64,000 nucleotides of DNA. Origin: CAG-170 sp022779365. GTDB taxonomy: Bacteria; Bacillota; Clostridia; Oscillospirales; Oscillospiraceae. The DNA is taken from assembly GCA_022779365.1 (NCBI GenBank), contig JALFSI010000025.1:1-64000 (forward strand). The letters run 5' to 3'. Every line of letters begins with the position of its first letter. The stretch's first letter is position 1. The position numbers and the translations under genes were made by a program. Shown here in pieces: positions 43,136 through 51,980 of this stretch. A model generated the notes under the pieces. It was not told the origin of the DNA. It saw nothing but the letters and a program-made list of their open reading frames with translations, and ran no database searches.

Positions 43136-44971
43136 TTATTTAACCTCTTCGTAGTCGGCATCAACAACACCGTCGTCATTGCCGCCGTTGTTCGGCGCGC
43201 CCTGCGCACCGGCTGCCGCGTTGGGGTCGCCCTGCGGCGCGGCGTTCTTGTAGAGCTTCTCGGAAACGGCGTAGAATGCCTTCTGCACCTCGTCGGTCGC
43301 CGCCTTGATCGCCGCGACGTCCGTGCCCTTCTGCGCTTCCTTCAGCTTTTCGATGGCAGCCTCCACCGGCGCTTTGTCCTCCGCCGTGACCTTGTCGCCC
43401 ATCTCATTCAGCGTCTTTTCGGACTGATAGATGATCTGGTCGGCGGCGTTGCGGGTATCGACCTCGTCCTTGCGCGCCTTATCCTCGGCGGCATACTGCT
43501 CGGCTTCCTTGACCGCCTTGTCAATGTCCTCCTTGGAGAGGTTCGAGGACGCGGTGATGGTGATCTTCTGCTCCGCGCCCGTGCCCATATCCTTTGCGGA
43601 GACGTTCACGATGCCGTTGGCGTCGATGTCGAACGTGACCTCGATCTGCGGCACGCCGCGCGGCGCGGGCGCGATGCCCGTGAGCTGGAACTTGCCGAGG
43701 GTCTTGTTGTACGCTGCCATCTCGCGCTCGCCCTGAAGCACATGGACCTCCACGGACGTCTGATTGTCCGCCGCGGTGGAGAACACCTGGCTCTTCTTGG
43801 TCGGGATGGTGGTGTTGCGCTCGATGAGCTTGGTGAACACGCCGCCCATGGTCTCAATGCCCAGCGACAGCGGGGTCACATCCAGCAGCAGCAGACCCTT
43901 CACGTCGCCGCCGAGGACGCCGCCCTGGATCGCCGCGCCGACTGCCACGCACTCGTCGGGGTTGATGCCCTTGAAGCCTTCCTTGCCGGTCAGCTTCTTA
44001 ACTTCTTCCTGCACCGCCGGGATACGGCTCGAGCCGCCGACGAGCAGGACCTTGGAAATGTCGTTCGCGGTCAGACCCGCGTCCGCCATTGCCTGCTTGA
44101 CAGGACCGACGGTCGCTTCGACCAGATGCGCGGTCAGCTCGTTGAACTTTGCCCGCGTCAGCGTCACGTCCAGATGCTTCGGACCCGTTGCGTCCGCGGT
44201 GATATACGGCAGATTGATGTTCGAGGTGGTCACGCCGGACAGCTCGATCTTCGCCTTTTCGGCAGCCTCCTTCAGACGCTGCATGGCGACCTTGTCGCTG
44301 GACAGGTCGATGCCCTCGGACTTCTTGAACTCGTCCACGAGATACTTGATGATGCACTCGTCAAAATCGTCGCCGCCGAGGTGGGTGTTGCCGTTCGTTG
44401 CCAGCACTTCAATGACGCCGTCGCCGATGTCGAGGATGGACACGTCGAACGTGCCGCCGCCAAGGTCATACACCATGATCTTCTGCTCGGCTTCCTTGTC
44501 AACGCCGTAAGCCAGCGCCGCCGCGGTCGGCTCGTTGATGATTCTCTTAACTTCGAGACCCGCGATCTTGCCGGCATCCTTCGTCGCCTGACGCTGCGCG
44601 TCGTTAAAGTATGCCGGAACAGTGATGACGGCCTCCGTCACCGTACCGCCCAGATACGCCTCGGCGTCCGCCTTCAGCTTCTGCAGGATCATCGCGGAGA
44701 TCTCCTGCGGGGTATATTTCTTGCCGTCGATGTCTACCTTGTAATCCGTGCCCATGTGGCGCTTGATGGACGCGATGGTGCGCTCGTGGTTCGTGACCGC
44801 CTGACGCTTTGCCACCTGACCGACCATACGCTCGCCGGTCTTGGAGAATGCCACCACCGACGGGGTGGTGCGGTTGCCTTCCGCGTTCGCAATGACAACA
44901 GGCTCGCCGCCCTCCATCACAGCCACGCAGCTATTGGTCGTACCAAGGTCGATGCCGATAATTTTACTCAT
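43136..44971 (-). CDS. dnaK: Chaperone protein DnaK (Hsp70)
   Basis: 611 residues. ATPase domain begins KIIGIDLGTTNSCVAVMEGG, with VYDLGGGTFDVSILDIGDG and LLVGGSSRIPAVQ. The substrate-binding domain follows the linker near GLLLLDVTPLSLG, and the lid ends with the acidic DDGVVDADYEEVK. Length is as in Gram-positive DnaK. SD AGGAGG. Third gene of the heat-shock operon. Confidence 0.98.
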   Translation of the reverse strand: MSKIIGIDLGTTNSCVAVMEGGEPVVIANAEGNRTTPSVVAFSKTGERMVGQVAKRQAVTNHERTIASIKRHMGTDYKVDIDGKKYTPQEISAMILQKLKADAEAYLGGTVTEAVITVPAYFNDAQRQATKDAGKIAGLEVKRIINEPTAAALAYGVDKEAEQKIMVYDLGGGTFDVSILDIGDGVIEVLATNGNTHLGGDDFDECIIKYLVDEFKKSEGIDLSSDKVAMQRLKEAAEKAKIELSGVTTSNINLPYITADATGPKHLDVTLTRAKFNELTAHLVEATVGPVKQAMADAGLTANDISKVLLVGGSSRIPAVQEEVKKLTGKEGFKGINPDECVAVGAAIQGGVLGGDVKGLLLLDVTPLSLGIETMGGVFTKLIERNTTIPTKKSQVFSTAADNQTSVEVHVLQGEREMAAYNKTLGKFQLTGIAPAPRGVPQIEVTFDIDANGIVNVSAKDMGTGAEQKITITASSNLSKEDIDKAVKEAEQYAAEDKARKDEVDTRNAADQIIYQSEKTLNEMGDKVTAEDKAPVEAAIEKLKEAQKGTDVAAIKAATDEVQKAFYAVSEKLYKNAAPQGDPNAAAGAQGAPNNGGNDDGVVDADYEEVK

Positions 44972-45019
44972 AATTCAGTTCCTCCTATATGAAGTGAAAG
45001 TTTTTACAAATTTAATGTG

Positions 45020-45616
45020 TCAGTTCGCGACCTTGACCATCGCGAACCGCACGACCTTATCGCCGAGCGTAAAGCCCTTCTGGAACACCTCGGCGATCAC
45101 ATTCTCGCCCAGCGCCTCATCCTCGCAGTGCATCACCGCGTTGTGCAGCGTCGGATCGAACGTCTCGCCCGCCGCGCCGAACACCTTCACGCCCAGCGCC
45201 TCAAAAACGCCCGTGAGCTGATTCATCGTCATCTCCACGCCCTTTTTGAACGCCTCGTCGGTGGTCTGCTGGGAGAGTGCCCGCTCGAGATTGTCGTATA
45301 CCGGCAGGAATTTTTCCACCGTCGCCGCGCGCGCGTCGGCATAAATGCCGTCCTTTTCGCGCTGCGAGCGCTTGCGGAAATTATCATATTCCGCCGCCAG
45401 CCGCAGATAGCCGTCATGCTCGGCTGCGAGCTTCTGCTCCGCCTCGCGCAGCTTTTCATCCGCGCCCGACTTGTGCTTGGACGGCTTTTCGGGCTTTTCC
45501 GGCTTTTCAGCCTTTGCCGTCTCCGCCTTGTCCGCAGCCGCTTCCGGCTGCTGCTCGGTCTTTTCCGCCTCTTCGGCTGCGGCCTCGGCCGCTTTCTTTT
45601 TTGTATCTTCGCTCAT
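45020..45616 (-). CDS. grpE: Nucleotide exchange factor GrpE
   Basis: 198 residues. A Lys/Glu/Ala-rich disordered N-terminus (about 1-60) and long coiled coil lead to the GrpE core with EYDNFRKRSQREKDG, PVYDNLERAL and a beta wing ending VQKGFTLGDKVVRFAMVKVAN-like sequence. It releases ADP from DnaK. It lies 5 bp after hrcA and 48 bp before dnaK. Confidence 0.96.
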   Translation of the reverse strand: MSEDTKKKAAEAAAEEAEKTEQQPEAAADKAETAKAEKPEKPEKPSKHKSGADEKLREAEQKLAAEHDGYLRLAAEYDNFRKRSQREKDGIYADARAATVEKFLPVYDNLERALSQQTTDEAFKKGVEMTMNQLTGVFEALGVKVFGAAGETFDPTLHNAVMHCEDEALGENVIAEVFQKGFTLGDKVVRFAMVKVAN

Positions 45617-45621
45617 AGTAT

Positions 45622-46701
45622 CTATGCCTCCGGGTCTTTTTCATGGTCGCCGCCTGCGGGCGGCAGTGCGGCGTCGCCGGGCTTCTGGAACATCCTGCCG
45701 AGATTCTCGGCAAAGTAGCTCAGCCGTGCGGTGATCTGCGCGTAATCCATACGCGTCGGACCGACCACGCCGATCATGCCCTGCATCCCGTCGCCGATGT
45801 CGAACTTCGTCATCACAACGCTGGTGTCCTTCAGCTCCGCCGCGATGTTTTCAGGACCGACCAAGATCTGCGTCCCGCTTCCGCCGGCAAGCGCCGGCAG
45901 GTTCGTGACGATGTCCTCATCGAGCGACGCCAGCACCGTCTGCGCCTTGTCAACATCCCGGTATTCCGGCTGCGCCAGCAGCTTTGCCTGCCCGGTCATG
46001 TACACCTCGCCGGGCTTCTCGCGCAGCAGCTCCAAAAGGAACTCCGCCGCCAGCGGAACAAGCGGCGCAGCCGTCCCCGCCGCGCGGGTGATGCGCGTGA
46101 GCACGTCGGGCGTTACGCCCTCCGCCGAAAGCCCCGTCAGCGATGCGTTGAGCAGCGCCGCGAGCGTGTGCAGATCCTGTTCGTTAATTTCCAGCGGCAG
46201 GCGGATGAGCTTGTTTTTGACCTGATTGCTGTCCAGCATCACGATCAAAATGATGCTCTCAGGACCAGCCTGAATGAGGTCAAAGCGCTGCGCCGTCACA
46301 GGCTTTGCCGGTGCGGCAAGCGCGTAGGCAGGCAGATTCGTGAGCTTGGAGACGAGCTTGCCGACCTGGGAAATGACCTGATCGACCTGCTGCATCTTGC
46401 CCTCAAACGCCTGATTGATCGACCGCGTCTCCTCGACCGACAGCCGGTACTCCTGCATCAGCTCATCCACATAGAACCGATACCCCGCCGCGGACGGCAC
46501 GCGCCCGGCGGACGTGTGCGGCTGCTCCAGCAGCCCCAGCGCCGTGAGGTCCGCCATCTCGTTGCGGATGGTCGCCGAGGAAAAATCCATCCCCGGCATC
46601 GCGGCGATCGCCTTAGAGCCTACCGGCTCGGCGGTACGGACGTAGCTGTCCACGATCGCGCGCAGGATCTTCTTCTTGCGCTCTGAAAGCTCCAAGCTCA
46701 T
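45622..46701 (-). CDS. hrcA: Heat-inducible transcription repressor HrcA
   Basis: 359 residues from the ATG at 46701. N-terminal winged helix (LSERKKKILRAIVDSYVRTAEPVGSKAIA), then SSATIRNEMADLTALGLLEQPHTSAGRVPS, and a GAF-like C-terminal half ending VGPTRMDYAQITARLSYFAENL. It represses its own operon by binding CIRCE. Start uncertain: the SD GGGGAGG is only 2 nt from this ATG but 8 nt from a TTG at 46695 that would give MELSERKKK, and an ATG at 46722 abuts CIRCE. Confidence 0.96.
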   Translation of the reverse strand: MSLELSERKKKILRAIVDSYVRTAEPVGSKAIAAMPGMDFSSATIRNEMADLTALGLLEQPHTSAGRVPSAAGYRFYVDELMQEYRLSVEETRSINQAFEGKMQQVDQVISQVGKLVSKLTNLPAYALAAPAKPVTAQRFDLIQAGPESIILIVMLDSNQVKNKLIRLPLEINEQDLHTLAALLNASLTGLSAEGVTPDVLTRITRAAGTAAPLVPLAAEFLLELLREKPGEVYMTGQAKLLAQPEYRDVDKAQTVLASLDEDIVTNLPALAGGSGTQILVGPENIAAELKDTSVVMTKFDIGDGMQGMIGVVGPTRMDYAQITARLSYFAENLGRMFQKPGDAALPPAGGDHEKDPEA

Positions 46702-46725
46702 CGCCTCCCCGGTTCGTTTCATGAT

Positions 46726-46752
46726 TTAGCACTCATCATCCCTGAGTGCTAA
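46726..46752 (-). promoter_or_regulatory. CIRCE operator
   Basis: Perfect TTAGCACTC-N9-GAGTGCTAA (arms 46726-46734 and 46744-46752). It lies between the promoter -10 and hrcA, so HrcA binding would block transcription. It predicts heat-shock control of the whole operon. Confidence 0.98.
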
Positions 46753-46756
46753 ACGC

Positions 46757-46785
46757 AGTGTACCACCAACCTTTCGCAAAGTCAA
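46757..46785 (-). promoter_or_regulatory. Promoter of the hrcA operon
   Basis: Minus-strand -35 TTGACT (46780-46785), 17-bp spacer, -10 TACACT (46757-46762), immediately before CIRCE. Confidence 0.8.
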
Positions 46786-46845
46786 TACCTTACATTGTGA
46801 ATTATTTGTAAATCTATACATTCCCGCAAAAACCACCCCAATTGC

Positions 46846-46875
46846 ATAGGGGGCGGGGTTCTGCCCCGCCCGCGC
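46846..46875. repeat. Family 3 repeat (short copy)
   Basis: AGGGGGCGGGGTTCTGCCCCGCCC palindrome between hrcA promoter and the next gene's terminator. Confidence 0.55.
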
Positions 46876-46938
46876 AGGACACAATTGCAAACCCGCACAA
46901 TGAACGGCAGCAACGTAAAACGTCCTGTAGGGGCATAC

Positions 46939-46970
46939 AAAAACCGGGAAGGCTTGCCTTCCCGGTTTTT
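46939..46970 (-). terminator. Terminator of the transglutaminase/SLH gene
   Basis: Perfect 15-bp stem (46939-46953 with 46956-46970) with A- and T-runs, likely bidirectional. Confidence 0.8.
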
Positions 46971-46977
46971 CTGCTTT

Positions 46978-48618
46978 TTATCCAGCCTGCATCTGCGTCA
47001 GTCTCCACAGGGCGCAGATCGCCTGTTCTCTGGTCAGCTTCGCTTTGGGGGCGAACCTGCCGCTGCCTGTGCCCTGCATGAGCCCCGCCTCATACGCCCG
47101 GTCGCAGAAGCCCTGCGCCCAGTCGGCGATATTCGCGCGGTCGGAAAACGCGTGCTCGGGGGCGTCGGCGCTCTCGTCCAGCGCGTCATACATCGCGGCG
47201 AGACGGCAGAGGATCTTTGCCATCTGCTCGCGCGTGACGGCGGCGTCCGGCTGTAAGCTGCCGTCGCCAAAGCCGCTGACCAGCCCGATGGACGCCAGAT
47301 ACTCCATATAATCGCCGTTTTCCGCCTCGTCGGTGTCGTCAAACGAAAAGCCGAGCTGCCGCAGCGCCGCGCGCGGCGCAGCCGTGACCATCGGATAGAT
47401 CAGCTCCGCCAGCTCCCCGCGCGTGATCGGGTTCTGCAGCCCGGCGCACTGCGCGGCGGGCAGGAAGCCCGCAAGGTAAAACTCCGTCACCGTCTCCAGC
47501 GCCCAGCCGGACGCGCCCGTGAGATCGACCACCGTCACCGGGATCGTCGCGGGGATAATATCGCGGCTCGCCGCGCGCACATTCAGCACGCAGTGCCCGG
47601 TTTTGAGCGCCGTGAGCATGCCGTCCTCCGCGACCGTCACGATCGACGGGTCGCTGGACGAGACACGCAGCGCCGCGCCGGGGCGCTCCTCCACGTCAAA
47701 GTGGAGCTGCACCGGCACGCCCTTGCGCACCATCAGCGTCACGAACGCCGCGCCGTCCAGCGTGATGCGCGCCCGCGCCCGCGCGGCGGGGTAGTCGCCC
47801 TGCGCCATCGGGTGCGCGCGCGAGAACGCTGCCTCCTTATAGCCCGTGCCGCGCGTGTGCTGCTGAAATTTTTCGCCGCCGCGCAGAAACCAGCTCCACG
47901 TCATCGCGCCGTCCTTTTCCTTGCACGCGTCCCACGTCACGTCGAGGCTGTACCATTTCCCGCCCAGCGCCACCAGATTCCAGCCGTGCGAAACGCCGCC
48001 GGCGTAGCCGGTCACGACGCGGCAGGGGATGCCTTCTTGCAGGAGCAGCTCGCGCAGGAGCAGCGCATAGCCCTGACAGACCATTTTGCCCGTTTGCAGC
48101 CCGTCGTAGGCGGAAAAATTCTGAAGCTCGCCGTCGTAGATAAAGTGCGTGGCGACGTATTCATACAGCGCCAGCACCCGCTCAAACTCCGATAAACCAT
48201 CGAGCTTCAGCCCCGCGCGGATCTCGCGGCAGGCGCTCACCACGCGCTGCTCTTCCTCGGCGGTCGTGAGATACTCGATGCCGATGCGAAGCTGCCCGTC
48301 CTGCACGCCCGGGTCGAGCATTCGGATGTTCAGCACATCATATTCCGTCCGGCTGCCGTCGGCGGATTCGGCGGCGCATTCGCGCAGCAGATCCACCAGC
48401 AGCGTCCCGTCTGTAAATTCCTCCAGACCGTCCGCCGGCAGCGTCACAAGCGTCTGCCGCGCAGCCAGACCCTCCAGCAGCGCGCCTTTGAGCGTATCGC
48501 GCGGCGCGGGCGCAGGGGCTTTCTGCGCAAGCGTTCCCACGCTCAGCGTGAGCAAAATCGCCAGCAGCAGCGCCAGCCGCCGGACGGCGCGGGATGTTTT
48601 TATGGTCGTTTCCTTCAT
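46978..48618 (-). CDS. Secreted transglutaminase-like protein with Ig-like and SLH domains
   Basis: 546 residues. Signal peptide 1-33. A transglutaminase-like cysteine-protease domain at about 130-235 carries the triad in GKMVCQGYA, VSHGWN and LDVTWD. A BIG2-like domain at about 300-370 contains SSDPSIVTVAEDGMLTALKTGHCVL, and SLH segments fill the C-terminus (ITRGELAELIYPM, VTREQMAKILCRL, LTREQAICALWRL). It is probably displayed on the wall and could cleave or crosslink peptides. The start at 48618 was chosen at MKETTIK, where the signal peptide begins. Confidence 0.85.
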   Translation of the reverse strand: MKETTIKTSRAVRRLALLLAILLTLSVGTLAQKAPAPAPRDTLKGALLEGLAARQTLVTLPADGLEEFTDGTLLVDLLRECAAESADGSRTEYDVLNIRMLDPGVQDGQLRIGIEYLTTAEEEQRVVSACREIRAGLKLDGLSEFERVLALYEYVATHFIYDGELQNFSAYDGLQTGKMVCQGYALLLRELLLQEGIPCRVVTGYAGGVSHGWNLVALGGKWYSLDVTWDACKEKDGAMTWSWFLRGGEKFQQHTRGTGYKEAAFSRAHPMAQGDYPAARARARITLDGAAFVTLMVRKGVPVQLHFDVEERPGAALRVSSSDPSIVTVAEDGMLTALKTGHCVLNVRAASRDIIPATIPVTVVDLTGASGWALETVTEFYLAGFLPAAQCAGLQNPITRGELAELIYPMVTAAPRAALRQLGFSFDDTDEAENGDYMEYLASIGLVSGFGDGSLQPDAAVTREQMAKILCRLAAMYDALDESADAPEHAFSDRANIADWAQGFCDRAYEAGLMQGTGSGRFAPKAKLTREQAICALWRLTQMQAG

Positions 48619-48629
48619 CGTCGGTTCTC

Positions 48630-49526
48630 TTAATTGGGCACAATAATTTCCAGCGCCTGCTGGTGCATCCTGACCTCGACCTCGTTGTATTCTCCGCCGT
48701 ATTCGCCGTCCACCGTCCACGCGACCTTTTCGTCAAAGCGGAAGCGGATGCGATCGGTGCGGCGGAAGATAAATTCCTTCTCGTTCTGGAACTCATAGCG
48801 CAGCAGATGCGTCGCCACGCTGTGAAAATCCAGCAGATTCTTAATGTCGCGGATGAGCACGACCTCCGCCTGCCCGTCGTCCAGCGCGATGCCGAGCGTG
48901 CCGCTCGGCGCCTTGAAGCCGCCCACGCTCATCGTGCTGCAAACCAGCCCGTCGAGAATGTCCGCCTCAAGCTCCTCGCCGTTTACCTCGCAGTGCGCGT
49001 GCACCGCGTGCACATCGCCCAGCGCCTTCACGCCGTTGAAGAAATACGCAAGCCGCCCCAGCACGCGCTTATCCTCCTGCGGGGTCTCATACGGCACGCC
49101 CGTAAACAGCCCGAACGCCGCAACATAGGCAAAATAGCGCTTGCCGAGCTGCCCGATGTCCATATGAAACGATTTTCCGTGCATAATATCCTGCGCCGCC
49201 GTCACGGGATCGCGCGAGAGCCCCAGCGTGGAGGCGACGTCGTTGACCGTGCCGCTGGGGATGTAGCCGAGCGGCGGACGCTTTTCCAGCGCCATCATGC
49301 CGTTCACGGCTTCGTTGAGCGTCCCGTCGCCGCCGGTGCAGACGATGAGATCATAGTCCGCGCCCATCTCTTTGATGGTCTCGGTCAGGTCGCGCGGGGC
49401 GCGCGTGGGGTGCACCGTCACGTCGTAGCCGCCGATGGTGAACACCTGCAAAACCTCCATGAGGCTGCTGCGGATCTCGGCGTGCCCGGCGTTGGGATTG
49501 ACGAAAAACAGCAGTTTGCGTCTCAT
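48630..49526 (-). CDS. Diacylglycerol kinase-family lipid kinase (DgkB/YegS-like)
   Basis: 298 residues. Nucleotide-binding FFVNPNAG and the family signature CTGGDGTLNEAVNG, then PLGYIPSGTVNDVASTLGL. Such enzymes phosphorylate diacylglycerol or related lipids, recycling lipids released by envelope biosynthesis. Ends 11 bp before the transglutaminase gene on the same strand, so the two may be cotranscribed. The exact lipid is unknown. Confidence 0.9.
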   Translation of the reverse strand: MRRKLLFFVNPNAGHAEIRSSLMEVLQVFTIGGYDVTVHPTRAPRDLTETIKEMGADYDLIVCTGGDGTLNEAVNGMMALEKRPPLGYIPSGTVNDVASTLGLSRDPVTAAQDIMHGKSFHMDIGQLGKRYFAYVAAFGLFTGVPYETPQEDKRVLGRLAYFFNGVKALGDVHAVHAHCEVNGEELEADILDGLVCSTMSVGGFKAPSGTLGIALDDGQAEVVLIRDIKNLLDFHSVATHLLRYEFQNEKEFIFRRTDRIRFRFDEKVAWTVDGEYGGEYNEVEVRMHQQALEIIVPN

Positions 49527-49549
49527 AAAAGTGCCTCCTGTGCAGTTTT

Positions 49550-51094
49550 TTACGGCTCGTCCGTGGCGGACGCGTCCGCATTGTCGGTCGTCTCGCTCTG
49601 CGCGGCTTCGGCTTCCGCCTGCGCCGCAGCGTTCTGCGCGCGGCTCTCCGCCAGCACGTCAAAGATCGCCGCCTGCGTCAGATCTTCGCTGAAGTCAAAT
49701 TCGTCCATCGCATCCTGCTCCAGCTGCGAGGCGCGCTCGCGCTGCAGGTCCGCCTTCGCGGTCTCGTACCAGTACACCTGCTCCGACGCGGCGCAGAAAT
49801 AGATGATGTGGTAGCCGTACTCGGTCTTCACGAGACCGTAATCGCCCGCATCGCGCCCGTCTTCGAAGCACCAGTCGTTGAACTCCGTGACCATCTGCCC
49901 CGGATACACGTTTTCATACAGCCCGCCGGAGGTCGCGCTGCCGTCGGCGGAGTATTCCTGCGCAAGCTCTCCGAAGCGCTCCTCGGTCTTATCGCCGGCC
50001 TCCCACTCCCGCAAAACCTCGTTCGCCTTCTGCTCGGCGGCTGTCCACGCCTCGTCGGAGTAATTGCCCTCTTCATCCTGCTCGCCCTCGGGCTGGATGA
50101 GGATGTGGCGGATGCTCACCATGGGCTTGTCGATCTTTTCCACGCGCTGCGCGGCATAGTCCTCCGCGTGCTCGTCATAATACGCGGCGACGTCCGCGTC
50201 GGAGATCGCCTCCGCGTCCACGAGCGACTGGAGATACTCCGTCGTCAGCAGCAGCTTGCGGCAGAACTCCACATAGCCGTCCACGCTCGCCGACGGACCG
50301 AACACCGACCGGATATACGCGTCGCCGGAGTCATAGCCGAAATACGCCGCGCTCTGCTCGCAGGTGTCCTTGAGATCGGTGAGCTGCTGCTCGGAGTCCT
50401 CGCTGAGCTGGAAATCCGCCGCCTGCGCCTTCTGCGAGAGCGACGCGATGGACTGGAACATCTCCACGCCGCTGTTCAGCAGCATCTGCTGCCAGGTATT
50501 CTCGCCGTCGGGAGACATCTGATCCTCCAGCGCCTTCGTCTGATCCATCAGATACGCCATATACATCCCGTAGGCGTTCTGGAAGGAATAGTACTGATTC
50601 CAATAGTAGTAGGCGAGGTCGCGGTTCGTCAGCTCCTCGCTGCCGCACACCGCCACCACGCGCGCGAGCACCTCGTCGGTCAGCTCCTCCGCCGTGGCGG
50701 AATAGCTGACGGCGGGCTCGGCAGGCTCGGCGGCGTCGGCGCTGTCGGTATCTTCAGCGGGCTGCTCGGACGGCTGCACCTCCTCCGCCGCAGGCGGCTC
50801 GGCGACCGGCGTTTCACCCTGCGCATTCTGCTTCAGGCGCGGGATGAGCAGGATCAGCGCCACCGCGACCACCGCGATCGCCGCCGCCACAATGCCGATC
50901 AGCTTACCGTTCGGCTTCTTCGGCGCGCCGGACGCATTCCCTTCGGCAGCAGGCGCTGCCTCGGTCTTTTTTTCTTCCGCTGCCTCCGCAGCCGTCTCCT
51001 CCGCAGCGGTCTGCTCCGTCAGCGGCTTGCCGCAGTGCGGGCAAACCGCCGCGTTTTCGTCCTCCAGCGGCATCCCGCAGAACTTACAATCCAT
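49550..51094 (-). CDS. Membrane-anchored parvulin-type peptidyl-prolyl isomerase with zinc ribbon
   Basis: 514 residues. Cytoplasmic zinc ribbon (CKFCGMPL...CPHCGKPL), Glu/Ala linker, one transmembrane helix at about 70-88 (LIGIVAAAIAVVAVALILLI), a SurA/PrsA-like chaperone region with YYYWNQYYSFQNAYGMY, and a rotamase core from MVSIRHILIQPEGE to YGYHIIYF. It would assist folding of exported proteins. The start at 51094 fits GGAAAG spacing; a GTG at 51103 is an alternative. The zinc ribbon on the inner side is uncommon in PrsA proteins. Confidence 0.88.
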   Translation of the reverse strand: MDCKFCGMPLEDENAAVCPHCGKPLTEQTAAEETAAEAAEEKKTEAAPAAEGNASGAPKKPNGKLIGIVAAAIAVVAVALILLIPRLKQNAQGETPVAEPPAAEEVQPSEQPAEDTDSADAAEPAEPAVSYSATAEELTDEVLARVVAVCGSEELTNRDLAYYYWNQYYSFQNAYGMYMAYLMDQTKALEDQMSPDGENTWQQMLLNSGVEMFQSIASLSQKAQAADFQLSEDSEQQLTDLKDTCEQSAAYFGYDSGDAYIRSVFGPSASVDGYVEFCRKLLLTTEYLQSLVDAEAISDADVAAYYDEHAEDYAAQRVEKIDKPMVSIRHILIQPEGEQDEEGNYSDEAWTAAEQKANEVLREWEAGDKTEERFGELAQEYSADGSATSGGLYENVYPGQMVTEFNDWCFEDGRDAGDYGLVKTEYGYHIIYFCAASEQVYWYETAKADLQRERASQLEQDAMDEFDFSEDLTQAAIFDVLAESRAQNAAAQAEAEAAQSETTDNADASATDEP

Positions 51095-51214
51095 AAATTT
51101 CACACTTTCCGCGGCAAATGCCGCCTATATTCCCCCGGAGGGTGATTTGCGTATAGTTTAGCATAGAATTGTGACATTTTCAATACCGCAGGTTTTGACC
51201 GCGCCCCCCCATTG

Positions 51215-51249
51215 AGCCGTAGGGGCGGGGTTCTACCCCGCCCCTACGG
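51215..51249. repeat. Family 3 repeat (short copy)
   Basis: GCCGTAGGGGCGGGG palindrome with its complement around TTCTA, near-perfect arms. Confidence 0.65.
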
Positions 51250-51287
51250 CAAATTTGGCAGATTTTTTGCTGTGCTGCACCCACGCA

Positions 51288-51316
51288 AAAACGCCCGGAG
51301 AGATATTTCCCCGGGC
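51288..51316 (-). terminator. Minus-strand terminator beyond the sigma-like gene
   Basis: CGCCCGGGG...CTCCGGGCG hairpin followed on the minus strand by TTTTTG. It lies about 200 nt after the sigma-like stop codon. Confidence 0.65.
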
Positions 51317-51374
51317 GAAACGATTCTTTTTTATGATCCACCAATTTTCGACGGACTTTGCGCATTCCATCTGC

Positions 51375-51500
51375 TAGGATGTACACGCAGCTTATCCAAT
51401 GCGAGCGCACTTCATATCCCCGGCGGCGCGCCCCATCTGCGCGCCGCCACCCACAACCCTGGTCCCTGACTGCGCTCGCGGTCAGGGACGCCTTTTTTTG
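51375..51500 (+). ncRNA. Candidate structured RNA ending in a plus-strand terminator
   Basis: Between convergent terminators, 51423-51460 carries a GC-rich hairpin (GGCGGCGCGC/GCGCGCCGCC), and a perfect GTCCCTGAC/GTCAGGGAC stem at 51461-51488 is followed by TTTTTTT on the plus strand. No gene on this strand ends here. An extended -10 TGCTAGGAT at 51372-51380 is a weak promoter candidate. It could be only the 3' region of the opposite-strand operon. Confidence 0.3.
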
Positions 51501-51523
51501 CCGGATCTTTTGGCGAAAGGATC

Positions 51524-51766
51524 TCAGTATTTCAGGAATCTGCGCAGCTGCCGCTCGGCGCGCTGGAGCGTGCGGCAGACCGTGGATTTGTTCACGCCGT
51601 ACTCGCGCGCGAGCGTGGGGATGTTTTTGCGCGCCAGATAGTAGTCCTGCAATACGCGGCGCTGCTTGTCGGTCAGCTCGTTGTCGATCACGTTCTGCAC
51701 GCGCTCAAGCAGCATCTGCCGGCTCATGCGCGGGCCGCAGTAGCCGTCATAGGCGATATTTTTCAT
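51524..51766 (-). CDS. Sigma-70 region 4-like small DNA-binding protein
   Basis: 80 residues. Helical N-terminus MSRQMLLERVQNVI, then a region-4 helix-turn-helix (LTDKQRRVLQDYYLARKNIPTLAREYGVNKSTVCRTLQRAERQL). Similar small sigma-like proteins act as late or positive regulators in phages (Xpf in PBSX). It is last of three overlapping small genes facing an XRE repressor. The regulatory target is not shown; the phage cluster at 20.9-33.4 kb is the obvious candidate. Confidence 0.8.
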   Translation of the reverse strand: MKNIAYDGYCGPRMSRQMLLERVQNVIDNELTDKQRRVLQDYYLARKNIPTLAREYGVNKSTVCRTLQRAERQLRRFLKY

Positions 51767-51980
51767 CCCGCCAATAGCTCCTTTCGTAGTAATGCTCGGT
51801 CAGGTCCGCCAGCTCGTTCATCTGCTGGAGCATCTGCCCGAGCACGAGCTTGCGCCGCGAGAGCCAGAAGCGCTCGTGCTCGTCCGTCGCGACCTTTTCG
51901 CGCTGCCGCAGCTCGCGCAGCCTCTGCCGGATCGGCTGCGCCGCGGCGCGGTAGTCGTTCGATAATTCGCGCAGCGTCAT
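51747..51980 (-). CDS. Small helical protein of the phage-like control operon
   Basis: 77 residues, highly charged and coiled-coil-like (RQRLRELRQREKVATDEHERFWLSRRKLVLGQMLQQM). No known domain recognised. Overlaps the sigma-like gene by 20 bp and the zinc-finger gene by 4 bp (ATGA), so the three form one translationally coupled operon. Confidence 0.7.
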   Translation of the reverse strand: MTLRELSNDYRAAAQPIRQRLRELRQREKVATDEHERFWLSRRKLVLGQMLQQMNELADLTEHYYERSYWRDEKYRL

